From contig NZ_SCOL01000001.1 of NCBI RefSeq assembly GCF_005503015.1, forward strand, positions 1,798,001 to 1,862,000: a DNA stretch of 64,000 nt, read 5' to 3'. The translations under genes and the position numbers were made by a program. Source of the DNA: Bacillus sp. E(2018) (GTDB lineage Bacteria > Bacillota > Bacilli > Bacillales > Fictibacillaceae). Positions 33,987-42,669 of the stretch are shown here, piece by piece. The notes under the pieces are model-generated. The model had not been told where the DNA came from. It saw only the letters and a program-made list of their open reading frames with translations, and searched no databases. Position 1 is the first letter of the stretch; the number at the start of each line of letters is the position of its first letter.

Positions 33987-34066
33987 AAAAACCACTCCCA
34001 CGATGTACAATAGAATACTCCTTATTGTACAAAGCTTCGAGTGGCATTTCAATCATTTACAAAAAA

Positions 34067-35056
34067 CTATGGTGCCATAACAGGCGTACGGTCAATCTTG
34101 AAGCCCATATCTTCTAACATCTTATGATCTGCCGTTGACTCTTGTCCTCTCGTCGTAAGATAGTCACCTACGAATATGGAGTTCGCGGCATACAGACCGA
34201 GTGGCTGAAGACTTCTTAAATTCACCTCACGCCCACCTGATATTCTAATCTCCTTCGTAGGATTAATATAACGAAATAATGCAAGTACTTTCAAACAGTA
34301 GCGTGGATCTAGCTCATCTGTACCTTCTAACGGTGTACCATCGATCGCATGCAAGAAGTTCACTGGAATAGAATCTGCGTCAAGTATATTAAGACTTCTT
34401 GCCATATCTATGACATCTTGTTTCGTCTCTCGCATACCTACAATAACTCCTGAACAAGGAGAGATCCCGCTTTCCTTAACGATGTTTACCGTATTCACTC
34501 GATCATCGTATGAATGAGATGTTGTAATATTTTCGTGATTTTGAGCGGAAGTGTTGAGATTATGATTATATCGGTCGACACCCGCTTCTTTTAAACGCTC
34601 TGCTTGTTCTGGCTTTAATATACCTAGACAGGCACAAACTTTTAAGCCATATGTATCTTTGATCTCTTTTACAGCCTCAACAACTTTATCCACATCACGG
34701 TTCGTAGGTCCACGCCCACTTGCAACGATGCAATACGTTCCAACGTTTAAGTTATACGCTGCCTCTGCTCCTTTTACCATCTCTTTACTATCCATCATTC
34801 GATAAGTCTCGATGGGTGCAGTCGACACGATAGACTGTGAGCAATATCCACAGTTTTCTGGGCATGCGCCTGACTTTGTATTAATAATCATGTTGAGTTT
34901 TACGAGATTACCATAATAATGCTTTCTGATCTGATAAGCCCCATGCAGCAATAATAGTAGATCTTCATCAGGACAATTTAAGATATCAAGAGCTTCTTCA
35001 TTCGTAATTTGTTCTCCACTCAATACTTTGTTTGCAAGAGCATTCCAGATCATCAC
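34067..35056 (-). CDS. bioB: Biotin synthase
   Basis: This 329-residue radical-SAM enzyme converts dethiobiotin to biotin. The [4Fe-4S] motif CPENCGYCSQ places Cys65, Cys69 and Cys72; a second cluster is ligated by residues in SGRGPTNRD, KVCACLGI and the RISGGREVNLR region including the conserved Arg. Length is standard. The GTG at 35056 has a good distance from AAAGGAG, and an ATG follows immediately; both give the same protein within one residue. It follows bioY by about 12 bases, so uptake and last-step synthesis are coexpressed. Other biotin genes (bioA, bioD, bioF) are not in the window. Confidence 0.95.
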   Translation of the reverse strand: MMIWNALANKVLSGEQITNEEALDILNCPDEDLLLLLHGAYQIRKHYYGNLVKLNMIINTKSGACPENCGYCSQSIVSTAPIETYRMMDSKEMVKGAEAAYNLNVGTYCIVASGRGPTNRDVDKVVEAVKEIKDTYGLKVCACLGILKPEQAERLKEAGVDRYNHNLNTSAQNHENITTSHSYDDRVNTVNIVKESGISPCSGVIVGMRETKQDVIDMARSLNILDADSIPVNFLHAIDGTPLEGTDELDPRYCLKVLALFRYINPTKEIRISGGREVNLRSLQPLGLYAANSIFVGDYLTTRGQESTADHKMLEDMGFKIDRTPVMAP

Positions 35057-35068
35057 AACAACACTCCT

Positions 35069-35671
35069 TTATGATGCATGTTTTGTTCGTTGAGTAAATG
35101 ATTTTTTACGCGCAAAATTAATTCTTGGAGCTAACATACCTCCACAAATCGCTAAAATAATATCTTTAGGTAGCGGGACCATCATCCATGCCCAAGCCAT
35201 AGAGTACGTGAAACCTTCTGGTGCATCTGCCCACATTTTATACGCCATGAACATTAGGTTTGTCCCTACAATATAGTTAACCGCTGTTCCAACAAGGGTT
35301 GCTACAATGTATGAAGCTTTTCCACCATTCTTTTCAATGATTAATCCCGTTAGATATGCAACCAGAATATACGATAACAAAAACCCAAAGGTAGGACTGA
35401 TCACGGTTGCAAAGCCACCTTTAAATTGAGCGAACACTGGTGCTCCGACTAATCCGACTAGTACGTATACACTCATCGAGATTGCTCCTAATCTGCTTCC
35501 TAACAATGCTCCTGCTAGAATACAGAAAAAGGTTTGCAACGTAATTGGCACCCCACCAACCACCATGAACGGAAACATGGTTGTGATATTTGCACCAATT
35601 GCCATCAGCGCTACAAACATACCAACTAGCGTAATATCAATCGTTTTCAAACCGCTTCTTTGTGCTGTCAT
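35069..35671 (-). CDS. bioY: Biotin transporter S component BioY
   Basis: The ATG at 35671, nine bases after GGAGG, gives 200 residues; two in-frame ATG codons lie close together. Six membrane helices are predicted, with the family motifs FVALMAIGANITTMFPFMVVGGVPITLQTFFCILAGALLG and GLVGAPVFAQFKGGFATVISPTFGFLLSYI. BioY is the substrate-binding unit of an ECF-type biotin importer and uses the shared EcfA/EcfT module encoded elsewhere. It forms an operon with bioB, led by a promoter that overlaps a BirA-like operator. Confidence 0.93.
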   Translation of the reverse strand: MTAQRSGLKTIDITLVGMFVALMAIGANITTMFPFMVVGGVPITLQTFFCILAGALLGSRLGAISMSVYVLVGLVGAPVFAQFKGGFATVISPTFGFLLSYILVAYLTGLIIEKNGGKASYIVATLVGTAVNYIVGTNLMFMAYKMWADAPEGFTYSMAWAWMMVPLPKDIILAICGGMLAPRINFARKKSFTQRTKHAS

Positions 35672-35709
35672 CTTCATAAACCTCCACATATTAGTTCTGT
35701 ATACGCTTT

Positions 35710-35738
35710 AGAATAGCGAAGGTTCACAATTACGTCAA
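35710..35738 (-). promoter_or_regulatory. bioYB promoter
   Basis: Minus-strand TTGACG (35738-35733) and TATTCT (35715-35710) are separated by 17 bases. The -35 lies inside the BirA-like palindrome, as expected for repression by BirA-biotinyl-AMP. Confidence 0.65.
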
Positions 35739-35760
35739 CTTAAAATATATTTTAGTTAAC
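35734..35760. promoter_or_regulatory. BirA-like operator
   Basis: GTCAAC (35734-35739) and GTTAAC (35755-35760) flank a 15-base AT-rich spacer that is itself nearly palindromic. This is the GTTAAC-N15-GTTAAC layout known for Firmicute BirA sites. It sits in front of bioY. Confidence 0.65.
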
Positions 35761-35770
35761 ATATAAATAT

Positions 35771-35812
35771 TGACTAAACCATTCTAAAAGCTAGAATGGT
35801 TTAGTCTGTTTT
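35771..35812. terminator. terminator of the sugar operon
   Basis: GACTAAACCATTCT/AGAATGGTTTAGTC, a 14-bp perfect stem with a 7-base loop. It lies after the last permease gene and before the bioY promoter. The T-run is better on the plus strand, but position favours a role for the minus-strand operon. Confidence 0.65.
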
Positions 35813-35829
35813 TATTTAATTCAAGATAA

Positions 35830-36654
35830 TTATTTATCCCCCGTAAACTTGATTCCTTTTACAAAGTATCGGTTAAAGAATGCGTACAGAACGATAATCG
35901 GTAATGTAAAGACCATCGATGCGGCCATAATATAGTTCCAAAAAGAGATAAACTGGCCTTTAAATGAGTTCAATCCTAGTGGCAGAGTGAACATGTCTTG
36001 ATCAGATAAGATGATGAGAGGTCTCATGAAATCGTTCCAAAACGCCATGAATACGAATATTGTCTGAGCTGCAAGTGCCGGCTTAGCAAGTGGCAAAACG
36101 ATACGAAAAAATGTACCGAAGCGCCCAAGCCCGTCGATTGCAGCTGCTTCTTCCACTTCTTTTGGAAAGTTGATGAAAAACTGTCTCATCATAAAAATAA
36201 ACGTCGCGTTCACCGCTCCTGGAATGATCATCCCTTGATACGAGTTCAACCATCCAAGTTCTTTCAGTATTAAGAAGTTAGGAATGAGCGTTACTTGGAA
36301 AGGAATCATCAATACGGCCAAAATCAATAAGAAAATACTCTTCTTTCCTGGAAAGCTTAATCTTGCGAGCGCATATCCAGCCATAGAGTTGAACAATAAG
36401 TTTAATAGCGTTCCGACTGTTGCAATAAACAAACTATTAAACAACCATCTTCCGAATAAGGGCTCTCTCGTAAAGATCTGCTTATAGTTATCAAGTGTAA
36501 ATTCTTTCGGGATAAAATTAATCGACCCACTTACGATCTCACCAAGTGTTTTAAAGGAAGAAGACAGTGCCCATAAAAACGGAATGACGGTGATGATCGC
36601 GTAAACGACAAGAATTACATACAAAGCTTTTCTTCCAGCCGTACGTTTTTTCAT
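35830..36654 (-). CDS. Sugar ABC transporter permease, MalG type
   Basis: The 274-residue protein has six membrane helices. The EAA loop for contact with the ATPase reads EEAAAIDGLGRFGTFFRIVLPLAKPA, and the N-terminal ITVIPFLWALSSSFKT is standard for the CUT1 family. It forms a heterodimer with the preceding permease. AAGGAGGAG precedes its ATG and the gene follows 12 bases after the first permease stop. It is the last gene of the lacI-hydrolase-binding protein-permease operon. No ATP-binding subunit is encoded here; a shared MsmX-like ATPase elsewhere is probably used. Confidence 0.9.
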   Translation of the reverse strand: MKKRTAGRKALYVILVVYAIITVIPFLWALSSSFKTLGEIVSGSINFIPKEFTLDNYKQIFTREPLFGRWLFNSLFIATVGTLLNLLFNSMAGYALARLSFPGKKSIFLLILAVLMIPFQVTLIPNFLILKELGWLNSYQGMIIPGAVNATFIFMMRQFFINFPKEVEEAAAIDGLGRFGTFFRIVLPLAKPALAAQTIFVFMAFWNDFMRPLIILSDQDMFTLPLGLNSFKGQFISFWNYIMAASMVFTLPIIVLYAFFNRYFVKGIKFTGDK

Positions 36655-36666
36655 GGTATCTCCTCC

Positions 36667-37563
36667 TTAGTATAGTGATTCTTCTTTTGAAAATTTGCGC
36701 TGTAAAAGTGTTGCCACTAAGATGATGATGGCAAGCATGAAAGCGATTGCTGTAGCGTAACCCATCGTTCCAAGTGTCTTAAATGCATATTGATAGATTA
36801 AGAGAACGACAGTAAGTGTGGAGTTGTTCGGTCCGCCCGATCCTCCAGAGAAAATATACGATTGATCGAAAAGTTGGAATGTCCCGATAAGACCCATTAT
36901 CACTACAAAAGATGTTACCGGTCTTAAGTTTGGAACCGTAATGTGCCAAAACTTTTGAATCGGACCTGCTCCATCAAGTTCAGCTGCTTCATAATGACTG
37001 TCTGGAATATCTTGAAGAGCTGCTAGATAAATAACCATGAAAAACGGTGCCGTTGCCCAAATATTCATGATCATGATTGCAATAAGAGCAACGTCTGGAT
37101 CACCAATCCAATTATACGTTGGCAGATGTAAAAATTTTAGTACATAGTTAATCAATCCGTTCTGGTTATACATCCACATAAAAATTAGTGTTAACACAGC
37201 GGATGAAGTTAAAGTAGGCAAGAAGTAAACGATGCGAAAGAACTTCTGCCCTTTGAGTCCTGCATTCAATGATGCTGCTAATACTAGTGCCAGGAAAGTT
37301 TGGGTCGGCACGACGATCGCAACATAGATCGCTGTGTTCTTCAGTGCAATAATAGCTCGATCGTCAAATGTGACCTTCATAAAGTTATCGAGCCCTCTAA
37401 ACTCATAAGTCGCACCGCCAATCAGTTCTACTTTGTGAAAAGAAAGAAATACAGCGTAAGATATCGGTGCGATTACAAACACGCCTAATACGATGAGCGC
37501 AGGCAACAAGAATAGATACCCTTGTCCCGCTTCTCTTCTATCTTTTTTTGATAACATCTTCAC
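36667..37563 (-). CDS. Sugar ABC transporter permease, MalF type
   Basis: The GTG at 37563, behind GAGGTG, is favoured; an ATG two codons later is also possible. About 298 residues with six helices. The first helix FLLPALIVLGVFVIAPISYAVFLSFHKVEL and the EAA loop YEAAELDGAGPIQKFWHITVPNLRP match CUT1 permeases. It pairs with the MalG-type protein for uptake of an oligosaccharide or glycoside recognised by the binding lipoprotein encoded just upstream (26 bases away). Confidence 0.9.
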   Translation of the reverse strand: MKMLSKKDRREAGQGYLFLLPALIVLGVFVIAPISYAVFLSFHKVELIGGATYEFRGLDNFMKVTFDDRAIIALKNTAIYVAIVVPTQTFLALVLAASLNAGLKGQKFFRIVYFLPTLTSSAVLTLIFMWMYNQNGLINYVLKFLHLPTYNWIGDPDVALIAIMIMNIWATAPFFMVIYLAALQDIPDSHYEAAELDGAGPIQKFWHITVPNLRPVTSFVVIMGLIGTFQLFDQSYIFSGGSGGPNNSTLTVVLLIYQYAFKTLGTMGYATAIAFMLAIIILVATLLQRKFSKEESLY

Positions 37564-37588
37564 ATGGTTCACCTCGATTCAAAAGTCT

Positions 37589-38851
37589 TTATTCTGTTAC
37601 TTTTATCTCTCTGTTCGCCTGTCTCTCTGCATCTTTTAACGCTTCTTTTAAAGGACGGTCACCTAAATAAGCACTCAGAAATTGGTTATTAAAATTGTTC
37701 ATCACGATTGGCAGTGTTGGACCATCCTGCCATACCGTTGCATATTCTGCTCCACTTACAAGTGGACCGCGAAGTTCATCTTGATCAAAACCTAGTTCAG
37801 TAGCTACAGACTTTCTTGTTGGAAGTGCAAAGCCTTTGCTCGTCCATTTCTTCATTCCTTCTTTACCCGTGAGATATTCGATCAGTTCCCATGACTCTTT
37901 CTTATGCTCTGATTCTGCATTCATCGCGTATCCGACTGCAAAGGACATCGTACCTTTTTTACCGTTTACTGTCGGCAGTTCTGCCGTTCCATAATCAAGC
38001 TCTGGAAACGTGTCTTCTAAAAAAGGAATGTTCCAGTTCCCTTCCATAACCATGGCTGCATTGCCACGTCCGAACATCTCACCAGCGGATTGCCCTGCCC
38101 CTACTTCTGAAGGTGTTGCTGCAGTCTTATCTTTTATGTGCATATCAACCAGTGGCTGGATCGCATCCACGACTTTATCATCAGCAAAAGTGGCTCGACC
38201 ATCTGTGATGACCTGTCCATCCTGAGATTCTGCCATATAATACATCCGTTCAATCTGTGGAAGCATACCAAGTCCGTATACTTGCTTTTCTTGGTCCGTC
38301 AGCTTTTTAGCGACAACCTCCATCTCTTCCCACGTCTTTGGAGGTTCTTTTATCCCAGCTTCTTTGAACATTTTTTTGTTATAAAATAGGGCAAGTGTCG
38401 AGTAATCTTTAGGCAGACCATAAAGCTTCTCACCTTCTTTAAAGGCATCAAGCATCGGCTTTTCAAAATCTGCCAGATCAAAGTCTTTTGTCACATATTT
38501 GTTTAGCGGTTCTACAGCACCTGTCTCAATGAGAGCAGGAGCTTCAAAAGCATCAAGATAGAATACGTCTGCTGCGGTTCCACCAATCAACCGTGTCTTC
38601 AGTACATCCATATATTGGTCACTGATTGTATTCAGTTTCACATCAATGTGGGGATGTTCTTTTTCAAAATCTGATAGAACTTCGTTTAACAATTTCTTCT
38701 CAGTCGGATTTCCACCCCAACCACTCAGAACAATCTCGGTTTTCCCTGATTGAGTTTCTTCTTTTCCATTGTCATTTCCACAGCCAGATAACACCGTTGC
38801 TAAAAGCAGCGAAGGTACACCTATTGCAGACAGCCACTTTGTATGTCTCAT
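37589..38851 (-). CDS. Sugar-binding lipoprotein of ABC transporter
   Basis: The 420-residue protein begins with a signal peptide and lipobox (LLATVLSGCG, Cys near residue 25) and belongs to family 1 extracellular solute-binding proteins. Matching segments are KKLLNEVLSDFEKEHPHIDVKLNTISDQYMDVLKTRLIGGTAADVFYLDAFEAPALIETGAVEPLNKYV and the hinge region YGLPKDYSTLALFYNKKMFKEAGI. The ligand is unknown; given the neighbouring hydrolase it is probably a glucan-derived oligosaccharide or a glucoside. Anchored on the outer face of the membrane. Part of the five-gene operon. Confidence 0.9.
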   Translation of the reverse strand: MRHTKWLSAIGVPSLLLATVLSGCGNDNGKEETQSGKTEIVLSGWGGNPTEKKLLNEVLSDFEKEHPHIDVKLNTISDQYMDVLKTRLIGGTAADVFYLDAFEAPALIETGAVEPLNKYVTKDFDLADFEKPMLDAFKEGEKLYGLPKDYSTLALFYNKKMFKEAGIKEPPKTWEEMEVVAKKLTDQEKQVYGLGMLPQIERMYYMAESQDGQVITDGRATFADDKVVDAIQPLVDMHIKDKTAATPSEVGAGQSAGEMFGRGNAAMVMEGNWNIPFLEDTFPELDYGTAELPTVNGKKGTMSFAVGYAMNAESEHKKESWELIEYLTGKEGMKKWTSKGFALPTRKSVATELGFDQDELRGPLVSGAEYATVWQDGPTLPIVMNNFNNQFLSAYLGDRPLKEALKDAERQANREIKVTE

Positions 38852-38892
38852 CTTCTAAAACTCCCTTCTCTACATAAGGTGAACGAACCATT

Positions 38893-40986
38893 CTATTTTT
38901 GAATCACTTCATATCCAGTCGTATTTTCTTTTATCTCTACGGTCGTTTCTTCTTCTTCACGTTGAACATGAACGGAAAGATGTCCTTCTCCAATTTTAAT
39001 TCGGTCAACTTTTAGTTCTTTCATCTCTTTCAACAGTTCTGGAGAGAGATAGATGACTTTGTTTAAACTATCAGGAAATAATCCAAGAATGGTTTGGATG
39101 AAGACTAGTGGTGTCCCTGCAGCCCAAGCTTGAGGTGAACATGCTACGGGGTATTTCACTGCTCTTCCTGCTTTAGAATCATATCCACAGAAAAGCTCAG
39201 GCAGTCTGTCATATTCAAAGTGACTCGCGGCAGCTATCAATCCAGAGATCACCGTGTTTGCATCACTCTGGTGTTCTACTTTACTCATGCCAAGCAGGAT
39301 CATACTGTTGTCATGCGGCCATATGCTACCATCGTGATAACTCATCGGGTTATACCCCGCTTCTCCTTCTGCCATCGTGCGAATACCGTAACCTGAGAAA
39401 AATTGTGGAGAAACAAGTTTTTCTATCACCTTACTTGCCTTATGATCATCCAGCATCTCTGCAAAAAGAACATGTCCAGGATTGGTCGTTAAAGTCCCTA
39501 CCTGCTGTTTATCTTTATCTAATGCAATGGCATGAAACTCCTGATCTTCCATCCAAAACTTTTCGTCATACCGTTTCTTTAGCTTTTCTGCATCAAGACG
39601 AAGTTTATTAGCTTCATCTACTCTACCAAGTACATCAAAAATAGCTGCGATACCGATTTTGGCTTGATAAACATATCCTTGAACCTCAGATAGAGCTATC
39701 GGTGTATCTGCATAATTTCCGTTTCGATGTACGATCGAATCACCAGAATCCTTCCAGCCCTGGTTCGCGATCCCTTTACTTGATTCTTGATGATATTCTA
39801 CGAATCCATCACCATCACGATCACCATATTCATCGATCCAGTTTAGTGCTGCATCTACATTCGACTTCAGCTGCTCTGCCAACGATAAATCACCTGTCCA
39901 TTTTGTATATTCAGATAAAAGGACCAAAAACAGAGGTGTTGCATCGATCGTTCCGTAATAAGGTGTAAAAGGTACTTGGTTTGTAGAAGCCAGTTCTCCG
40001 TATCGAATCTCGTGCATGATCTTGCCAGGTTGTTCATCACGCCAAGGATCTACTTTCGTACCTTGTTGAGAAGCCATAGTTAATAAAGTACCTTTTGCTA
40101 TTTCAGGATTAAAAGCAAGCATCTGAAGCGCTGCGATCAAACTGTCTCTTCCAAAAGGAACACCAAACCAAGGTAATCCTGCTACTGGGAACGCTCCATG
40201 TCCAATGTCCGTTAACAATACGCGAAGATCCATAATGCCTCTGTCGACAAGTCTTTGAAGTGGTTTGTAGTCTGTTTGTACTTTTGTTGTATCTCTTTCC
40301 CAATATGTATAAGAAGTCTTTAAAAGTTGAAGTGCTTTCTCAGGATCCATGACTGTTCCTGACTTTCCGTTAATTTCAGGTGTCACAGAGAATGTAACTC
40401 TCTCTACCTCCCCATGATTCAATTGAAATTCAAAAGCGATCGTACCATCTTTATTTACCGTCTTTGCCTCTCGATCCCATTGCACTTTTGTTGCCCGTTC
40501 AACATCGTCTGCTCCTTTATAGGTGTATTTTAACGAGTTTTCTGTAACTTCTTCGCCTGTCCTTGTTCCAATCTCACCATATTGAAAACCTCGAATAATG
40601 AACATATCTGTAAAATCAGCGTCAACATGAACACTTATTTCAAAATTGACTGGTTTTGGATAATAGTTTTTCAGCTGAAGTGTCTCATACAAAACGCCAT
40701 CATAAATTAAGCGCTTTCTTTCAATCTCAATAGATTCCCTCCACAGAATGAGTTCTCCGTTTTCTTCCATGTGAGGGTTAGTCAGCAAGATCTTTGCTTC
40801 ATAATTCTCATCTGCAGATGAAGATAGAAGAATAGGATCTTGACCGTTTATTCTGATATCGAACTTGCTAAGAAACCGGGTATCTTTTGTATACAATCCG
40901 AGTCCATAATCGTTCTCTTTAGGAATATTCCCTTTGTCATCTGTTAAAAAAAATAGATCGTTTTCTTTTATTACACGATAGTTCAT
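38893..40986 (-). CDS. Glycogen-debranching-type amylo-alpha-1,6-glucosidase
   Basis: The 697-residue cytoplasmic protein has an N-terminal beta-sandwich domain (about 1-235; KENDLFFLTDDKGNIPKENDYGLGLYTKDTRFLS is typical of the GDE N-terminal family) and an (alpha/alpha)6 barrel (245-640). The barrel has GRDSLIAALQMLAFNPEIAKGTL, ATPLFLVLLSEY, the acidic DEYGDRDGDGFVEYHQESSKGIANQGWKDSGDS and YHDGSIWPHDNSMI, which probably provide the catalytic acids as in GH63-like hydrolases. It would process the imported glycoside. The exact bond split is not known, so the name is by family. It follows lacI and has its own CG-centred operator 40 bases upstream. Confidence 0.82.
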   Translation of the reverse strand: MNYRVIKENDLFFLTDDKGNIPKENDYGLGLYTKDTRFLSKFDIRINGQDPILLSSSADENYEAKILLTNPHMEENGELILWRESIEIERKRLIYDGVLYETLQLKNYYPKPVNFEISVHVDADFTDMFIIRGFQYGEIGTRTGEEVTENSLKYTYKGADDVERATKVQWDREAKTVNKDGTIAFEFQLNHGEVERVTFSVTPEINGKSGTVMDPEKALQLLKTSYTYWERDTTKVQTDYKPLQRLVDRGIMDLRVLLTDIGHGAFPVAGLPWFGVPFGRDSLIAALQMLAFNPEIAKGTLLTMASQQGTKVDPWRDEQPGKIMHEIRYGELASTNQVPFTPYYGTIDATPLFLVLLSEYTKWTGDLSLAEQLKSNVDAALNWIDEYGDRDGDGFVEYHQESSKGIANQGWKDSGDSIVHRNGNYADTPIALSEVQGYVYQAKIGIAAIFDVLGRVDEANKLRLDAEKLKKRYDEKFWMEDQEFHAIALDKDKQQVGTLTTNPGHVLFAEMLDDHKASKVIEKLVSPQFFSGYGIRTMAEGEAGYNPMSYHDGSIWPHDNSMILLGMSKVEHQSDANTVISGLIAAASHFEYDRLPELFCGYDSKAGRAVKYPVACSPQAWAAGTPLVFIQTILGLFPDSLNKVIYLSPELLKEMKELKVDRIKIGEGHLSVHVQREEEETTVEIKENTTGYEVIQK

Positions 40987-41024
40987 ACCACAAATCCTCC
41001 TGATAATATTAGTAAAAAACGCAT

Positions 41025-41039
41025 CCGAAACGTTTTCGG
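41025..41039. promoter_or_regulatory. LacI-type operator before the hydrolase gene
   Basis: CCGAAACGTTTTCGG, an imperfect CG-centred palindrome of the LacI/CcpA type. It lies between lacI and the hydrolase gene, about 40 bases before the hydrolase start. It may bind the local LacI or CcpA. Confidence 0.6.
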
Positions 41040-41060
41040 TCTTAGTCTAAGTAAAAACCA

Positions 41061-42077
41061 CTATTTGTGGTTTTCAATTGATGATTCTCTTTTTATAAAT
41101 GTCGTTTGCAGTACTTTATTCTTTTCTACTTCTTTTCCTTCTAACAAATTTGTTAGAAGTTTTGTCGCTTCAAAGCCTAACTGATACCGATTCTGTGCAA
41201 TTGTCGATAATGATGGTGTTGAATAAGCAGATAAAATAATGTTATCAAATCCGACAACAGATAGATCTTTTGGAAGTGTTCTACCCATCTTTTTGGCGGC
41301 TCTTATTGCCCCCATCGCCATTAGATCACTTGCACAAAACAATGCAGAAATCTCAGGATGTGCTTGTAATAGTTTGGTTGTTTCCTGCTCTGCTGTTTCC
41401 TCCAAAAAGGCTCCGTTTACTACATAACCTTCGTTGAAAGGAATTTCATTTTTCATCAAAGCTGCTTGGTAGCCTGCTAATCGTTCCCTGCTGACAAATG
41501 CTTGACTGTGCCCGTTAACCATCGCAATGTGTTTATGCCCCAGATCTGCTAGATGCTGAACAGCTGTTTGTGCACCGTCTTTATTGTCGGTCGTTACATA
41601 GCCAACAGAATCACTTTCAATCGGAATATCAATAAGAATACAAGGAATATCACTTTTTAATACTTCGTCTAAGTACGGATCATCTGTTTTAATACCTTGT
41701 AAGATCACACCTTCTACTTTTCTTTCCTTGCATAACTGGTTATATGTTTTTTCCTGCTGTTTCTTAGAATCAGTACTGATTAATACCAGTTCATATCCTA
41801 GTTCGCCAGCACAGTCATTTACACCGCAAAGTACTTCAAATGTAAAATTATCTTTACTTCCTTCAATTCGAAGTCCAGATACGAGCAATCCAATGGTTTT
41901 TGTTTTTTTCATCACGAGGCTTCGTGCTAGTAAACTAGGACTATAATTGAGTTCTCGAGCAATTCTCTTTATTTTCTCTCTTGTTTTTTCATTTACATCT
42001 GAGTAGCCGTTCAACGCTCTGGAAACCGTTGTTACAGATACTCCTGCTTTTTTTGCAACATCTCTTATCGTAGCCAT
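41061..42077 (-). CDS. LacI-family repressor of the sugar operon
   Basis: The 338-residue protein starts with the LacI headpiece MATIRDVAKKAGVSVTTVSRALNGYSDVNEKTREKI (helix-turn-helix and hinge helix through SPSLLARSLVMKKTKTIGLLV). A periplasmic-binding-protein-like sensor domain spans 62-330, with the family motifs GVILQGIKTDD, DNKDGAQTAVQHLADLGHKHIAMVNG and VVGFDNI. It should repress the operon and release on binding the imported sugar. It is the first gene of the operon. A perfect palindrome overlapping its leader implies autoregulation. Confidence 0.92.
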   Translation of the reverse strand: MATIRDVAKKAGVSVTTVSRALNGYSDVNEKTREKIKRIARELNYSPSLLARSLVMKKTKTIGLLVSGLRIEGSKDNFTFEVLCGVNDCAGELGYELVLISTDSKKQQEKTYNQLCKERKVEGVILQGIKTDDPYLDEVLKSDIPCILIDIPIESDSVGYVTTDNKDGAQTAVQHLADLGHKHIAMVNGHSQAFVSRERLAGYQAALMKNEIPFNEGYVVNGAFLEETAEQETTKLLQAHPEISALFCASDLMAMGAIRAAKKMGRTLPKDLSVVGFDNIILSAYSTPSLSTIAQNRYQLGFEATKLLTNLLEGKEVEKNKVLQTTFIKRESSIENHK

Positions 42078-42087
42078 TCATTATCCT

Positions 42088-42101
42088 CCAAAACGTTTTG
42101 G
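42088..42101. promoter_or_regulatory. LacI-type operator in the lacI leader
   Basis: CCAAAACGTTTTGG, a perfect 14-bp palindrome centred on CG, located between the predicted promoter and the lacI start. Its position just downstream of the start point fits repression. Confidence 0.75.
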
Positions 42102-42116
42102 AACTGATTAGTAGTT

Positions 42117-42145
42117 ATCTTAACGCTTTTTGATATCGCTTTCAA
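42117..42145 (-). promoter_or_regulatory. promoter of the sugar operon
   Basis: Minus-strand TTGAAA (42145-42140) and TAAGAT (42122-42117), 17 bases apart, immediately upstream of the perfect operator. Confidence 0.65.
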
Positions 42146-42165
42146 GTATTAGTTTTTAACATGTA

Positions 42166-42210
42166 AAAAACCCTGGGAGCAATCTTTAAAGACTGCTTTC
42201 AGGGTTTCTT
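42166..42210 (-). terminator. terminator of LapA-like gene
   Basis: AAACCCTG/CAGGGTTT outer stem and AGCA/TGCT inner stem; the minus strand ends with a T-run. Confidence 0.75.
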
Positions 42211-42216
42211 TTGCAT

Positions 42217-42555
42217 CTACTTGTTTTCTTCTACTTTTTCATGAGGAACTTCTTCTGTTGGAGCTACAGGTTCAGAAGAATGATCAGCAACACGTTCTTC
42301 TTTCCAAGATTCTTTTTCATTATGAATCTGGTGCAGCTTTTTCACTTGTCGCTGCAGTTGAATCACCTTGATCAATCCAAAGAGTCCCACCGATAGGCCA
42401 CCAATTACGGCTGATCCTAAAATGACGAGTACTAATGGCCAGTTGGCAGTTCCAAAGAGGTAGTTGATTTCTACATCACCAACATTTATAACGGCGAATG
42501 TTGCTATGATTAGTGCAAAGATAAAACCAAATAACAGATACAATTGCATTTTCAT
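42217..42555 (-). CDS. LapA-domain (DUF1049) small membrane protein
   Basis: The ATG behind GAGGTGAT gives 112 residues. Two membrane helices (about 4-24 and 40-65) with the motif NVGDVEINYLFGTANWPLVLVILGSAVIGGLSVGLFGLI are typical of the LapA/DUF1049 family; the segment between the helices includes the family's short beta hairpin. A basic coiled coil (QLQRQVKKLHQIHNEKESW) and an acidic tail follow. E. coli LapA helps LPS assembly, but in Bacillus the role is unknown. Single gene. Confidence 0.8.
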   Translation of the reverse strand: MKMQLYLLFGFIFALIIATFAVINVGDVEINYLFGTANWPLVLVILGSAVIGGLSVGLFGLIKVIQLQRQVKKLHQIHNEKESWKEERVADHSSEPVAPTEEVPHEKVEENK

Positions 42556-42669
42556 TATTATCACCTCATTGTTATCTATTCCCTTAATGAAAAGGAAATT
42601 CACCTAAATTTTTCTTAAAGTTAAGCTGCTATGATTTCGGGTATCCTTGTATCATGAGGAGGTGTCAAA

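Noticed and set aside
33613..34080. 155-codon plus-strand frame over the MscS-type gene
   Set aside because: It is antisense to a clear channel gene, with no ribosome site and low-complexity translation.
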